Positions 34,144 to 40,886 of a stretch of 40,886 nt of DNA are shown here, in pieces. Each line of letters begins with the position of its first letter. Position 1 is the first letter of the stretch. This stretch comes from JAOADN01 sp049323795. Its GTDB lineage: Bacteria; Pseudomonadota; Alphaproteobacteria; Rhodobacterales; Rhodobacteraceae. The position numbers were made by a program, and so were the translations under genes. The notes under the pieces were generated by a model. That model worked only from the letters and a program-made list of their open reading frames with translations, was not told the origin of the DNA and did no database searches. Location: positions 1 to 40,886 of the forward strand of contig JBMOOH010000003.1 in the NCBI GenBank assembly GCA_049323795.1, read 5' to 3'.

Positions 34144-34155
34144 TGCCACGTGGCA
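34144..34155. promoter_or_regulatory. 12-bp perfect palindrome between divergent small genes
   Basis: TGCCACGTGGCA is self-complementary and lies in the AT-richer 268-base gap between the two divergent small membrane-protein genes, where both promoters should be. It looks like an operator for a dimeric regulator; the family is not identified. Confidence 0.4.
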
Positions 34156-34292
34156 AGCGAAGCGTGCATTAGATCTGTGAAATATCAAGATAATTTCCGG
34201 GCCGCCTTGCCGCCGCCCTGTGTCCGGCGGGATTTTGACCAAATTTGATTTCAAGTCTGAGTCATGGGAAGAATACAACCGGAGCGGCAATC

Positions 34293-34532
34293 ATGTTCCT
34301 CGCCTCTGTTGTTATTGGTAACGTTGTCGGCTTCGTTTTCGCCGTGATCGTCTGGTGGGCCATGGACTTTTCGGCGCTGGCCACCATCGCCGTCCTTTCG
34401 GCGACCGGAACGGTCACGCTGTTCGGCTCCGCCGCTGCCGGCATCGCCCTGTCGGCCCTGTCGGAGCGTCGCGCGCAGATCCGGCGCCATTGGCGGGCCG
34501 CCCGCCGCCCGGCCAAGAGCGCCGGCACCTGA
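34293..34532 (+). CDS. Small two-helix membrane protein
   Basis: The 79-residue protein starts at an ATG with GGAG eight bases upstream; the frame is open from 34245 but with poorer composition. Two hydrophobic helices (about 3-24 and 28-55) are followed by a basic tail ending RRHWRAARRPAKSAGT. No family is recognised. It stands alone between ruvB (convergent) and the divergent small gene. The AT-rich DNA before it probably holds the promoter. Confidence 0.65.
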   Translation: MFLASVVIGNVVGFVFAVIVWWAMDFSALATIAVLSATGTVTLFGSAAAGIALSALSERRAQIRRHWRAARRPAKSAGT

Positions 34533-34573
34533 TCCGCGCCGGTGCAGCCGGGGAAGGCAGACGGCCCGCGCGC

Positions 34574-35608
34574 CTACTTCGCGAACAGGTCCGGCCCGCG
34601 CCCCTCGCCCTGCCCCGGTGCCGGCAGCCCGAGATGCGCCCAGGCCTTCCGGGCCAGCATCCGCCCCCGCGGCGTCCTCTGGATCAGCCCCTGCTGGAGG
34701 AGGAAGGGCTCGATCACCTCCTCGATCGCGTCGCGGCTCTCGGAAAGCGCCGCCGACAGCGTCTCGGCCCCCACCGGCCCGCCGGCGTAGTTCTCGGCGA
34801 TCAGCGCCAGATAGCGGCGGTCCGCGCCGTCCAGGCCGAGGTGATCCACCCCGAGGCGCGTGAGCGCGCGGTCGGCGATCGCCTTGGTCAGCCGCCCGTC
34901 TCCCTCGACGACCGCGAAATCCACGACCCGCCTGAGCAGCCGGCCGGCGATGCGCGGCGTTCCCCGCGCCCGCCGCGCGATCTCGCGCGTCCCGTCCGGG
35001 GACGCCTCGACCCCGAGAAGCCGTGCGCCCCGTGTCACGATGTGGTCGAGCTCGTCATCGGTGTAGAAGGTGAGCCTCGTCGGTATCCCGAACCGGTCCC
35101 TGAGCGGCGTCGTGAGCAACCCGAGCCGCGTCGTGGCCCCCACCAGCGTGAAGGGCTGCAGGTCGATCCTGACCGTCCGCGCGGCCGGTCCCTCGCCGAT
35201 CACGAGATCGAGCGCGAAGTCCTCGAGCGCCGGATAGAGCACCTCTTCCACCGCCGGGTTCAGGCGGTGAATCTCGTCGATGAACAGCACGTCGCGGGGT
35301 TCGAGGTTCGTGAGGATCGCCGCCAGATCCCCCGCCCGCGCCAGCACGGGGCCGGATGTCATGCGGAACCCGACGCCCAGTTCCTTCGCCATGATCTGCG
35401 CGAGCGTCGTCTTGCCGAGCCCGGGGGGGCCGTGGAACAATGTGTGGTCCATCGCCTCGCCCCGCCGCCGGGCGCTTTCGATGAACACCTTCAGGTTCGC
35501 CCGCGCCTCCTCCTGCCCGACGAAATCGTCAAGCCGCTGCGGGCGGAGCGACCGGTCGAGGTCGCCCTCCTGCGGGTCGGGGCGGAGCGTGGGGTCGGGC
35601 GTGGTCAT
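34574..35608 (-). CDS. ruvB: Holliday junction branch migration helicase RuvB
   Basis: This 344-residue AAA+ motor drives branch migration with RuvA. Walker A is GPPGLGKT (60-67), Walker B DVLFIDEIHRL, sensor 1 VGATTRLGLLTTPLRDRFG and the C-terminal winged helix ends TPRGRMLARKAWAHLGL. The N-terminal LRPQRLDDFVGQ is typical. It follows ruvA by seven bases and ends convergent to the small membrane-protein gene. Confidence 0.97.
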   Translation of the reverse strand: MTTPDPTLRPDPQEGDLDRSLRPQRLDDFVGQEEARANLKVFIESARRRGEAMDHTLFHGPPGLGKTTLAQIMAKELGVGFRMTSGPVLARAGDLAAILTNLEPRDVLFIDEIHRLNPAVEEVLYPALEDFALDLVIGEGPAARTVRIDLQPFTLVGATTRLGLLTTPLRDRFGIPTRLTFYTDDELDHIVTRGARLLGVEASPDGTREIARRARGTPRIAGRLLRRVVDFAVVEGDGRLTKAIADRALTRLGVDHLGLDGADRRYLALIAENYAGGPVGAETLSAALSESRDAIEEVIEPFLLQQGLIQRTPRGRMLARKAWAHLGLPAPGQGEGRGPDLFAK

Positions 35609-35615
35609 TGCGCCG

Positions 35616-36293
35616 TCATTGCTTCGGTGCCAGCGCCTTCAGCGCCGTCCGGATCAGCACCGACCCCGTCGCGCCGGGCTCGATGCCCGCGGCCTCGGCC
35701 ACCGCCGCCGCCGCCTCGCCCTGCCCGTAGCCGAGGTTCACGAGCGCCGAGAGCGCGTCCGCCGAAGCCGCGGCCGATGCCCCCGCGCCGGCCGGCGGCG
35801 GTGCCGGGGCGGGCTTCGCCGCGACCGGCGCCGGATCGGCCTCGATCAGCGCGGGCCCGGCCTCGGCCCCGATCGCGCCCATCGCCATCATGGCCGGCGC
35901 CTTGTCCTTCAGTTCCATCACCACCCGCTGCGCGAGCTTCGGCCCCACCCCCGGCGCGGCCCTGATCGCCGTCCAGTCGCCGAGCGCCACGGCCCGGCCC
36001 GTCCCGTCCGCCCCGAGCGTGCCGAGGATCGACATCGACGCCTTCGCGCCCACGCCCTGGACCGTCATCAGAAGCCGGTGCCATTCCTTCTCGATCAGCG
36101 TCGGAAAGCCGAAAAGCTGGAGCAGATCCTCGCGCACCAGCAGATCGGTCCAGAGCGCGGCGGCCTGTCCGACGGCGGGCAGCGCGGCCAGCGTGCGGGA
36201 CGAGACATGGACCACATAGCCCACGCCCCGCACGTCGAGGATCACGTGATCCGCGCCCCGGAACAGGACCATGCCGGCAACCCGCCCGATCAC
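35616..36293 (-). CDS. ruvA: Holliday junction DNA-binding protein RuvA
   Basis: The 225-residue protein binds the four-way junction as a tetramer and loads RuvB. The N-terminal OB fold (MIGRVAGMVLF) is followed by helix-hairpin-helix motifs (LLMTVQGVGAKASMSILG, IRAAPGVGPKLAQRVVMEL) and a C-terminal RuvB-binding domain (ALSALVNLGYGQGEAAAAV). A Pro/Ala-rich linker of about 35 residues before that domain explains the extra length. The GTG start at 36293 overlaps the ruvC stop (GTGA), so the two are coupled. Confidence 0.96.
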   Translation of the reverse strand: MIGRVAGMVLFRGADHVILDVRGVGYVVHVSSRTLAALPAVGQAAALWTDLLVREDLLQLFGFPTLIEKEWHRLLMTVQGVGAKASMSILGTLGADGTGRAVALGDWTAIRAAPGVGPKLAQRVVMELKDKAPAMMAMGAIGAEAGPALIEADPAPVAAKPAPAPPPAGAGASAAASADALSALVNLGYGQGEAAAAVAEAAGIEPGATGSVLIRTALKALAPKQ

Positions 36294-36790
36294 GCGCGCA
36301 TCCCCGCGGCGGCGAGGCGGGAGGCCGACTGGAGGTGGTGGGCATGGCAGATCGCGACGGCGAGGGCGTCCGCCGCGTCGGGCCCGGCCGGGGCGCAGCC
36401 CGGCAGCATCAGCCTGACCATGTGGCCGACCTGCCCCTTGTCGGCGTGACCGACGCCCACGACCGCCTTCTTGATCGCGTTCGGGGCATATTCCCCGACC
36501 GGCAGGCCCGCCTGGGCCGGGGCGAGCAGAGCGATGCCGCGCGCCTGCCCGAGCTTCAGTGTCGATCCCGCGTTGACGCTGACGAAGGTTTCCTCGACCG
36601 CTGCGGCATCGGGCCGGTAGCTTTCCAGCACCTGCGACAGCGCCCTGAACAGCGAGAGAAGCCGCGCCGCCAGATCCTGCCCCTCGGAGCGGATCGATCC
36701 GTTTGCGACATGGCAGAGGCGCCCCGGAGCCGAATCGACGATGCCCCAGCCGAGCGTGCGGAGGCCCGGATCGATCCCCAGAACGCGCAT
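36290..36790 (-). CDS. ruvC: Holliday junction endonuclease RuvC
   Basis: The 166-residue resolvase cuts the junction held by RuvAB. The four catalytic acids are in place: Asp7 (GIDPG), Glu67 (VEETF), Asp138 and Asp141 (PDAADALAVA). Length is normal. It is the first gene of the ruvCAB operon on the minus strand. Its upstream 342 bases also serve the divergent DUF1127 gene. Confidence 0.97.
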   Translation of the reverse strand: MRVLGIDPGLRTLGWGIVDSAPGRLCHVANGSIRSEGQDLAARLLSLFRALSQVLESYRPDAAAVEETFVSVNAGSTLKLGQARGIALLAPAQAGLPVGEYAPNAIKKAVVGVGHADKGQVGHMVRLMLPGCAPAGPDAADALAVAICHAHHLQSASRLAAAGMRA

Positions 36791-37132
36791 CGCTTCCCTG
36801 CTCTTGTTGCTTTTCGGACACGGCTAGCACGGAAAGCGAACATCGGAAAGCGGGAATGCGGCTCGCCCCGCTTCCCGCCGACGCTGCGGAACTGTCGCAC
36901 GATCGTGAGGGCGGCGGCCCGAATCCGTCGCGGAAGGGGTGGAAAGCGACATCCTTCGCGCCTGCAGAAACATCTTTATTACAATAGGTTGACATCCAAG
37001 AGACCTATGCGCTCGCTGCATGGCAGCACTGAGCGGTGCGGGCTTGCCTGCGCCATGGACGCTCCCTAGATGCTGGGATCGAGGGCCGGACGGTCCTCCA
37101 AAAGAGGCAGCAGAATTGAAGGAATGATTGCA
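36791..37132. other. Divergent gap between ruvC and the DUF1127 gene
   Basis: These 342 bases contain the promoters of both genes. An AT-rich patch at 36970-36995 includes TTATTACAAT and TTGACA (36989-36994), but no properly spaced partner hexamer was found for either. No gene is supported here. Confidence 0.45.
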
Positions 37133-37321
37133 ATGTCCACCGTTTCGACCAACCGCGCCGCCACAGGCGGCACCTCGATATTCGCCACAGCGATCGCCGC
37201 GATCGCGCAGTGGAACGACGCCCGGGTTACGCGCAAGGCGCTGTCGCAGCTCTCCGACCGCGAGCTCGATGACATCGGCCTCTGCCGGGGCGATATCGAC
37301 GCGATAGCGTCCTCGCGCTGA
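37133..37321 (+). CDS. DUF1127 (YjiS-like) small protein
   Basis: The 62-residue protein carries the DUF1127 motif in its C-terminal half: WNDARVTRKALSQLSDRELDDIGLCRGDIDAIA. Such small basic proteins are common in alphaproteobacteria, where some are linked to stress responses and RNA turnover. AAGGA at 37119-37123, nine bases before the ATG, places the start at 37133 rather than 37124. A hairpin follows. No CcsR-type small RNA motif is visible downstream. Confidence 0.85.
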   Translation: MSTVSTNRAATGGTSIFATAIAAIAQWNDARVTRKALSQLSDRELDDIGLCRGDIDAIASSR

Positions 37322-37349
37322 AGGCGGGACCCATGAACGCAGCATGACG

Positions 37350-37376
37350 GGCCGTTCCGGCGCAGCCGGGGCGGCC
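37350..37376 (+). terminator. Hairpin after the DUF1127 gene
   Basis: GGCCG (37350-37354) pairs with CGGCC (37372-37376), and inside it CCGGC (37357-37361) pairs with GCCGG (37365-37369). It is 28 bases after the stop with no T tract, so it is only a probable terminator. Confidence 0.5.
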
Positions 37377-37406
37377 TGATGCATTCTTGGGCGGCCTCTG
37401 GCTTCG

Positions 37407-37751
37407 CTACGCCCCAAGCCCCTCTATCAGCGCGGCGATCTCGCGGGTGAGCGGATCGGCCTGAAGGATGTAGGCCCCGACCCGGTCGGCCTGCGACCCC
37501 GAGGACAGCCTGGCCACGCGGTCCGCGTAAGCCTCGGGCCCGATGCTTACCAGAACGGCAGACTTGATCAGGACCAGGGTGACGAGCACGAGCGCGAGCG
37601 GACCGACAAGGCCAAGCCGGCGCCTGCGCGTCCGCGGCCTGAAATGCGCCATTCCGAGGGTTCCCTCCGCCTCGAACCCGCCGCCATGGCTGTGCGTTTC
37701 CTCGATCCGGCCGATCCGGGTCCGGAAGTTTCGCAGGTTGGGATCGTACAT
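37407..37751 (-). CDS. Small single-span membrane protein downstream of prmA
   Basis: The 114-residue protein has a soluble N-terminus (MYDPNLRNFRTRIGRIEETH), an arginine cluster (PRTRRRR at about 39-45) and one membrane helix (about 48-70, LVGPLALVLVTLVLIKSAVLVSI), then a tail of 45 residues probably in the periplasm. No family is recognised. It follows prmA by 78 bases on the same strand and may share its transcript. The role is unknown. Confidence 0.7.
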   Translation of the reverse strand: MYDPNLRNFRTRIGRIEETHSHGGGFEAEGTLGMAHFRPRTRRRRLGLVGPLALVLVTLVLIKSAVLVSIGPEAYADRVARLSSGSQADRVGAYILQADPLTREIAALIEGLGA

Positions 37752-37829
37752 GGCCTCGCTCCGGCAAAGCTGCCTGCAGGATGGCGAGGCTGCGGACGGA
37801 TTGTGGCGAAAGCGGGGCGCGGCCCGGTT

Positions 37830-38699
37830 TCACGGGCGGAGCAGAACCAAAGTGGTCCATTCGCGGAAATCGTCGCGGAACTCGGAAACAAAGCCCCGGG
37901 CGATGTAGCTTTCGGCCACTTCATCGGCCTGCGAGCCGAGAATCCCCGACAGGACGGCGCGGCCGCCCGGCGCGACAAAGCGCGCCATGTCCGGCGCGAG
38001 CGCGATCAGCGGCGACTTCAGGATGTTCGCCAGGACAAGCTGGAAAGGGCGGGCGGCAAGGATCGCGGGGTGGTCGAAACCCTCGGCCGTCACGCAGAGG
38101 ACGCGGTCCGCAAGACCGTTCGCCCGGACGCTCGCAAGGGCGACCTCCACCGCCACCGGGTCGCTGTCGGAGGCGATGACATCCGCGGGCCAGACCCGGG
38201 CCGCCGCCATCGCAAGAATCGCGGTCCCGCATCCTATGTCGGCGATGCGGGCGGGGGCCGCCCCCGATGCCGCGAGGCGCTCGATCGCCAGAAGGCAGCC
38301 CCGTGTCGTGTCGTGGTGCCCGGTGCCGAAGGCCATCTGCGCCTCGATGAGGAGAGGTACACGGCCCTCGGGCACCCGGTGGGCATCGTGGCTGCCATGG
38401 ACGAAGAAGCGGCCCGCCTCGATCGGATGCAGCTCCCGCCGGACATGGGCGACCCAGTCCGTGTCGGGAACCTCGGCGACGGCGAAGGGACGCGACCCGT
38501 AGACGGCGGCCAGCAGCGCAAGCTCGGTATCGTCGGGCCGCTCCTCGAAGTAGGCCGCCATCTCCCAGCGGCCCGAACCGTCCTCGATCTCGAACACGCC
38601 CACCCCGGTCGGTTCCGGCAGGAACGATTCCATCGCCTCGGCAAGGGCTTCGGCATCCTCCCTCGACGAAAGGGTCGTCAGGGCCGAGTAGGTGGGCAT
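37830..38699 (-). CDS. prmA: Ribosomal protein L11 methyltransferase PrmA
   Basis: The 289-residue SAM-dependent enzyme trimethylates L11. The family block MAFGTGHHDTTRGCL (122-136) and the SAM motif ADIGCGTAILAMAA (153-166) are clear, then ASDSDPVAVEVA and the NILKSPLIALAP motif. The N-terminal L11-recognition domain is present though diverged from E. coli. The gene is the first of a pair with the small membrane protein and lies 55 bases from msrA. Confidence 0.93.
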   Translation of the reverse strand: MPTYSALTTLSSREDAEALAEAMESFLPEPTGVGVFEIEDGSGRWEMAAYFEERPDDTELALLAAVYGSRPFAVAEVPDTDWVAHVRRELHPIEAGRFFVHGSHDAHRVPEGRVPLLIEAQMAFGTGHHDTTRGCLLAIERLAASGAAPARIADIGCGTAILAMAAARVWPADVIASDSDPVAVEVALASVRANGLADRVLCVTAEGFDHPAILAARPFQLVLANILKSPLIALAPDMARFVAPGGRAVLSGILGSQADEVAESYIARGFVSEFRDDFREWTTLVLLRP

Positions 38700-38754
38700 G
38701 GGCGCATCCTCGCGTCAGGGCCGCGCCGCCCCTTAGTCGCAAGGACCGGCGGGG

Positions 38755-39435
38755 TCAACCGCCGGTCCGGTCGCCGGGCGCTCGGGCATCCGTTCCGACC
38801 GGGCAGGTCACGCCCGTGCCCCCGATCCCGCAATAGCCTCCGGGGTTCTTCGCCAGGTACTGCTGGTGATAGTCCTCGGCGAAATAGAATGCCGGCGCCG
38901 GGGCGATCTCGGTCGTCACCGCCCCGAAGCCCGCCGCCTTCAGCCGTTTCCCGAACATCGCCCGCGTCTCGCGTGCCGCCTCGGCCTGCGCGTCGGAAGA
39001 GGTGTAGATGCCCGAGCGGTACTGGGTGCCCACGTCATTGCCCTGCCGCATGCCCTGGGTCGGGTCATGCCCCTCCCAGAAGACCCTGAGCAGATCCTCG
39101 TAGCTCGCCTTCGCCGGGTCGTGGATCACCCGCACGACCTCGTTGTGGCCGGTCATGCCCGTGCAGACCTCGCGGTAGGTGGGGTTCGGCGTGGTCCCGC
39201 CCGCATAGCCGACCATCGTCAGCCACACGCCCGGCACCTTCCAGAACATCCGCTCCACCCCCCAGAAGCAGCCCATCCCGAACATCGCCTCGGCCATCCC
39301 GTCGGGGACGGGCGATTTCAGCGGTATCCCGGAAAGAAAGTGCACTTCGGCCGTCGGAATCGGATCGGGCCGGCCCGGCAGTGCCTCGGCCGGGCCGGGC
39401 AGGCGCACGGATCTGCGGAACAGGGCGTTGAGCAA
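38755..39435 (-). CDS. msrA: Peptide methionine sulfoxide reductase MsrA
   Basis: The enzyme reduces methionine-S-sulfoxide. The catalytic Cys56 sits in GMGCFWGVER (53-62), and PTYREVCTGMTGHNEVV, HDPTQGMRQGNDVGTQYRSGIY and FYFAEDYHQQYL follow. Two Cys near the end (GGYCGIGGTGVTCP) are likely resolving residues. I choose the TTG at 39435, with AGGAGA upstream, giving 226 residues; the frame is open further but without support. No signal peptide is seen, so it is cytosolic. Confidence 0.93.
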   Translation of the reverse strand: MLNALFRRSVRLPGPAEALPGRPDPIPTAEVHFLSGIPLKSPVPDGMAEAMFGMGCFWGVERMFWKVPGVWLTMVGYAGGTTPNPTYREVCTGMTGHNEVVRVIHDPAKASYEDLLRVFWEGHDPTQGMRQGNDVGTQYRSGIYTSSDAQAEAARETRAMFGKRLKAAGFGAVTTEIAPAPAFYFAEDYHQQYLAKNPGGYCGIGGTGVTCPVGTDARAPGDRTGG

Positions 39436-39724
39436 GCTCTTCTCCTCGTCTCCGGGTGTCGGGCGGGCCGGCCTGCCCGCCTCTTGTGTCACCGGGGCGG
39501 GTCCGGAGGGTGTCGTGCCGTGGGGTGTGGGGCCGGCCCGCCCGACGCCCAGAATAAAGGGCGTGGCCGCCCGGGCCGCAACCCCGCCCCGGTCGGCGCT
39601 GCGGGGCCGGCCCGCACAATCCCGTGAGGACCGCCTCCGGGACCTGCCCCGGGGATGGAAAGCCGGGGCCGGTCCGTCATTCGGACAGTCCGGCGACTTG
39701 GACCGGCAGAATGGAGGCGGAACG

Positions 39725-40105
39725 ATGAAGCGGCTGTTCATACCGATCGCGGCGGTTGCCCTGGTGGCGACCGCGGCGCTTGCCGAAACCGGCATCAAGC
39801 AAGGCGACTCATCCCTCGGCAAGGTCCTGACCGACGCCAATGGCATGACGCTCTACACCTTCGACAAGGACGAAGGCGGCAAGTCCGCCTGCTACGACAC
39901 CTGCGCGGAAAACTGGCCGCCGCTTGTGGCCGCCGACGGCGCGGTCGCCGAGGACGACTTCGGGCTCGTGGAGCGCACCGACGGAACGAAGCAGTGGACC
40001 TATTACGGCAAGCCCCTCTACCTTTGGGTGCAGGACAAGGTGCCAGGCGACGTGACCGGAGACGGGGTCAAGGGCGTCTGGCGCGCCGCGAAGGTTCAGG
40101 AGTAG
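39725..40105 (+). CDS. Secreted repeat protein (COG4315 type)
   Basis: The 126-residue protein has a signal peptide (cleavage after ALA, residue 20) and two copies of the secreted-repeat motif, TDANGMTLYTFDKDEGGKS and QWTYYGKPLYLWVQDKVPG, with the CYDTCAENWPPL block (Cys56, Cys60) between. The function of this family is unknown. GGAGGCGG before the ATG supports the start. The ECF sigma factor gene begins three bases after its stop, so the three genes from here to the edge form an operon. Confidence 0.85.
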   Translation: MKRLFIPIAAVALVATAALAETGIKQGDSSLGKVLTDANGMTLYTFDKDEGGKSACYDTCAENWPPLVAADGAVAEDDFGLVERTDGTKQWTYYGKPLYLWVQDKVPGDVTGDGVKGVWRAAKVQE

Positions 40106-40108
40106 CGT

Positions 40109-40648
40109 TTGGCCCCTCTGGACGAGATCGAGGCCGCGATCCCCGCGCTCCGCCGCTATGCCCTGGCGCTGGTCCGCGACCGGGATGCGGCCGACGATCT
40201 CGTCCAGGACTGTCTCGAGCGGGTGATCGAACGCCGCCACCTCTGGCGCGGCGAAGGCCCGCTGCGGTCGTGGATGTTCCGCATCCTGCTGAACCTCGTG
40301 CGCGACGAGTACCGGCACCGGCAGGTGCGGGCACATCTGGCCGTCGTCCCGGACGGTCGGCAGGCGGCCGAGGCCCTGTCGGGAGAACCGGGCGGGCAGG
40401 AAGTGCACATGGCCCTCGTCGAGGTCCATGCCGCGATGGGCCGGCTGCCCGAGGAGCAGCGGGCGGCGCTGCTTCTGGTCGCGCTGGAGGGAATGCGGCT
40501 GGCCGAGGCCGCGGACGTGCTCGGCGTGCCGGAGGGAACGCTGGTGTCGCGCCTCGGGCGGGCCCGGGCCGCCCTGCGCAGGATGACGGGCAGGACACCT
40601 GCGGCGCTGGTGGTGCCGCTCAGTCGGAGAAAGGACATGCGCCCGTGA
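40109..40648 (+). CDS. ECF-type RNA polymerase sigma factor
   Basis: The 179-residue protein has sigma region 2 at about 10-72 (YALALVRDRDAADDLVQDCLERVI, with RSWMFRILLNLVRDEYR) and region 4 at about 110-160 (LPEEQRAALLLVALEGMRLAEAADVLGV, then a helix-turn-helix end GTLVSRLGRARAAL). No region 3, as in ECF factors. The TTG start has AGGAG six bases upstream, inside the end of the preceding gene. It would direct transcription in response to an envelope or stress signal held back by the next gene product. Confidence 0.88.
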   Translation: MAPLDEIEAAIPALRRYALALVRDRDAADDLVQDCLERVIERRHLWRGEGPLRSWMFRILLNLVRDEYRHRQVRAHLAVVPDGRQAAEALSGEPGGQEVHMALVEVHAAMGRLPEEQRAALLLVALEGMRLAEAADVLGVPEGTLVSRLGRARAALRRMTGRTPAALVVPLSRRKDMRP

Positions 40649-40886
40649 GCGAACGGAGCCTGCAGGATGACGAGGACCTGATCCGCCGGCTGGACGCCGA
40701 GCGCGGCGGGAAACCGCCGGAGGCACCTGCGCCCGCCGGGGACGCCGAAGCGCGCGGCGAATGGGCCCGGCAGGACGCGGCGCTGCGCCTGCTCTATGGC
40801 GGGATCGCCGGGGAAGGCGTGCCGGAGAGGTTCGCCGCGGTGCTGAGGCGGGCCGCCGGTGCCGGGACGGCCGGCGCCGGGCCCGG
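40645..40886 (+). CDS. Probable anti-sigma factor, N-terminal part
   Basis: A GTG at 40645 overlaps the sigma factor stop (GTGA) and opens a frame to the right edge: at least 80 residues, acidic at first (SERSLQDDEDLIRRLDAERGG), then GVPERFAAVLRRAAG. The place directly after, and overlapping, an ECF gene fits an anti-sigma factor, but no domain or membrane helix is seen within the visible part. The gene is cut by the window edge. Confidence 0.6.
   Translation, partial: MSERSLQDDEDLIRRLDAERGGKPPEAPAPAGDAEARGEWARQDAALRLLYGGIAGEGVPERFAAVLRRAAGAGTAGAGP

Noticed and set aside
33204..34169. 321-codon minus-strand frame covering the gap before ybgC
   Set aside because: Poor composition over most of its length and crosses a strong terminator; only its last 50 codons look coding.
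36989..37010. TTGACA before the DUF1127 gene with CTATGC downstream, as a promoter
   Set aside because: The spacer is only ten bases, too short for sigma70 or heat-shock promoters.
37322..37406. CcsR-type stress small RNA after the DUF1127 gene
   Set aside because: Some Rhodobacter DUF1127 genes precede such RNAs, but no CCUCCUCCC loop motif is visible here.

Overview
The window is about 40.9 kb of high-GC DNA that reads as the chromosome of an alphaproteobacterium, most likely a member of the Rhodobacterales. The evidence is the pilins with an AVTVDW mature start, the gene order ruvC-ruvA-ruvB / ybgC-tolQ-tolR-tolA-tolB-pal-cpoB-tilS-ftsH, the one-carbon pair fhs and folD with a small chorismate mutase, and a DUF1127 gene. 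No rRNA, tRNA or CRISPR array was seen. Product names rest on motifs and gene order read by eye; no database search was run.

Left part (1-12.2 kb): the left edge cuts an IS5-type insertion sequence (start of the transposase on the minus strand). It is followed by three nearly identical type IVb (Flp) pilin genes, each with its own Shine-Dalgarno and terminator hairpin, and a fourth divergent pilin gene. A Tad/Cpa pilus machine follows on the plus strand: cpaB, the secretin cpaC, an OmpA-domain lipoprotein, then (after a strong terminator) the TadZ-like cpaE, the ATPase cpaF, tadB, tadC, two TPR lipoproteins and the prepilin peptidase cpaA. Together these genes would cleave, polymerise and export the pilins. 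No CpaD/RcpB and no TadE/F/G minor pilins are in the window.

Middle (12.2-19.3 kb): a large polytopic membrane protein (minus) and an AAA-type ATPase (plus) are divergent and sit next to the pilus genes. Then come a ligase-associated DEXH helicase and its usual partner, the metallophosphoesterase PdeM, without the ligase and exonuclease normally found beside them. A membrane-anchored LytTR regulator overlaps the pdeM 3' end tail to tail by 112 nt.

Right part on the minus strand (19.4-36.8 kb): folD, chorismate mutase and fhs (tetrahydrofolate one-carbon metabolism); a MOSC protein, a Tam-like methyltransferase and ftsH; tilS; the complete Tol-Pal envelope system; ybgC, which lacks an ordinary start codon; a gene-poor 1.1 kb with two candidate small membrane-protein genes pointing away from a perfect 12-bp palindrome; then ruvB, ruvA and ruvC (Holliday-junction processing).

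End (37-40.9 kb): a DUF1127 protein, a small membrane protein with prmA, msrA, and a plus-strand group of a secreted repeat protein, an ECF sigma factor and the start of its probable anti-sigma factor, cut by the right edge. Most of the window is ordinary core genome. The least explained parts are the pilin array with its nonstandard pilins and TadZ, the membrane protein/ATPase pair beside the pilus genes, the start of ybgC, and the small-gene region at 33.2-34.5 kb.
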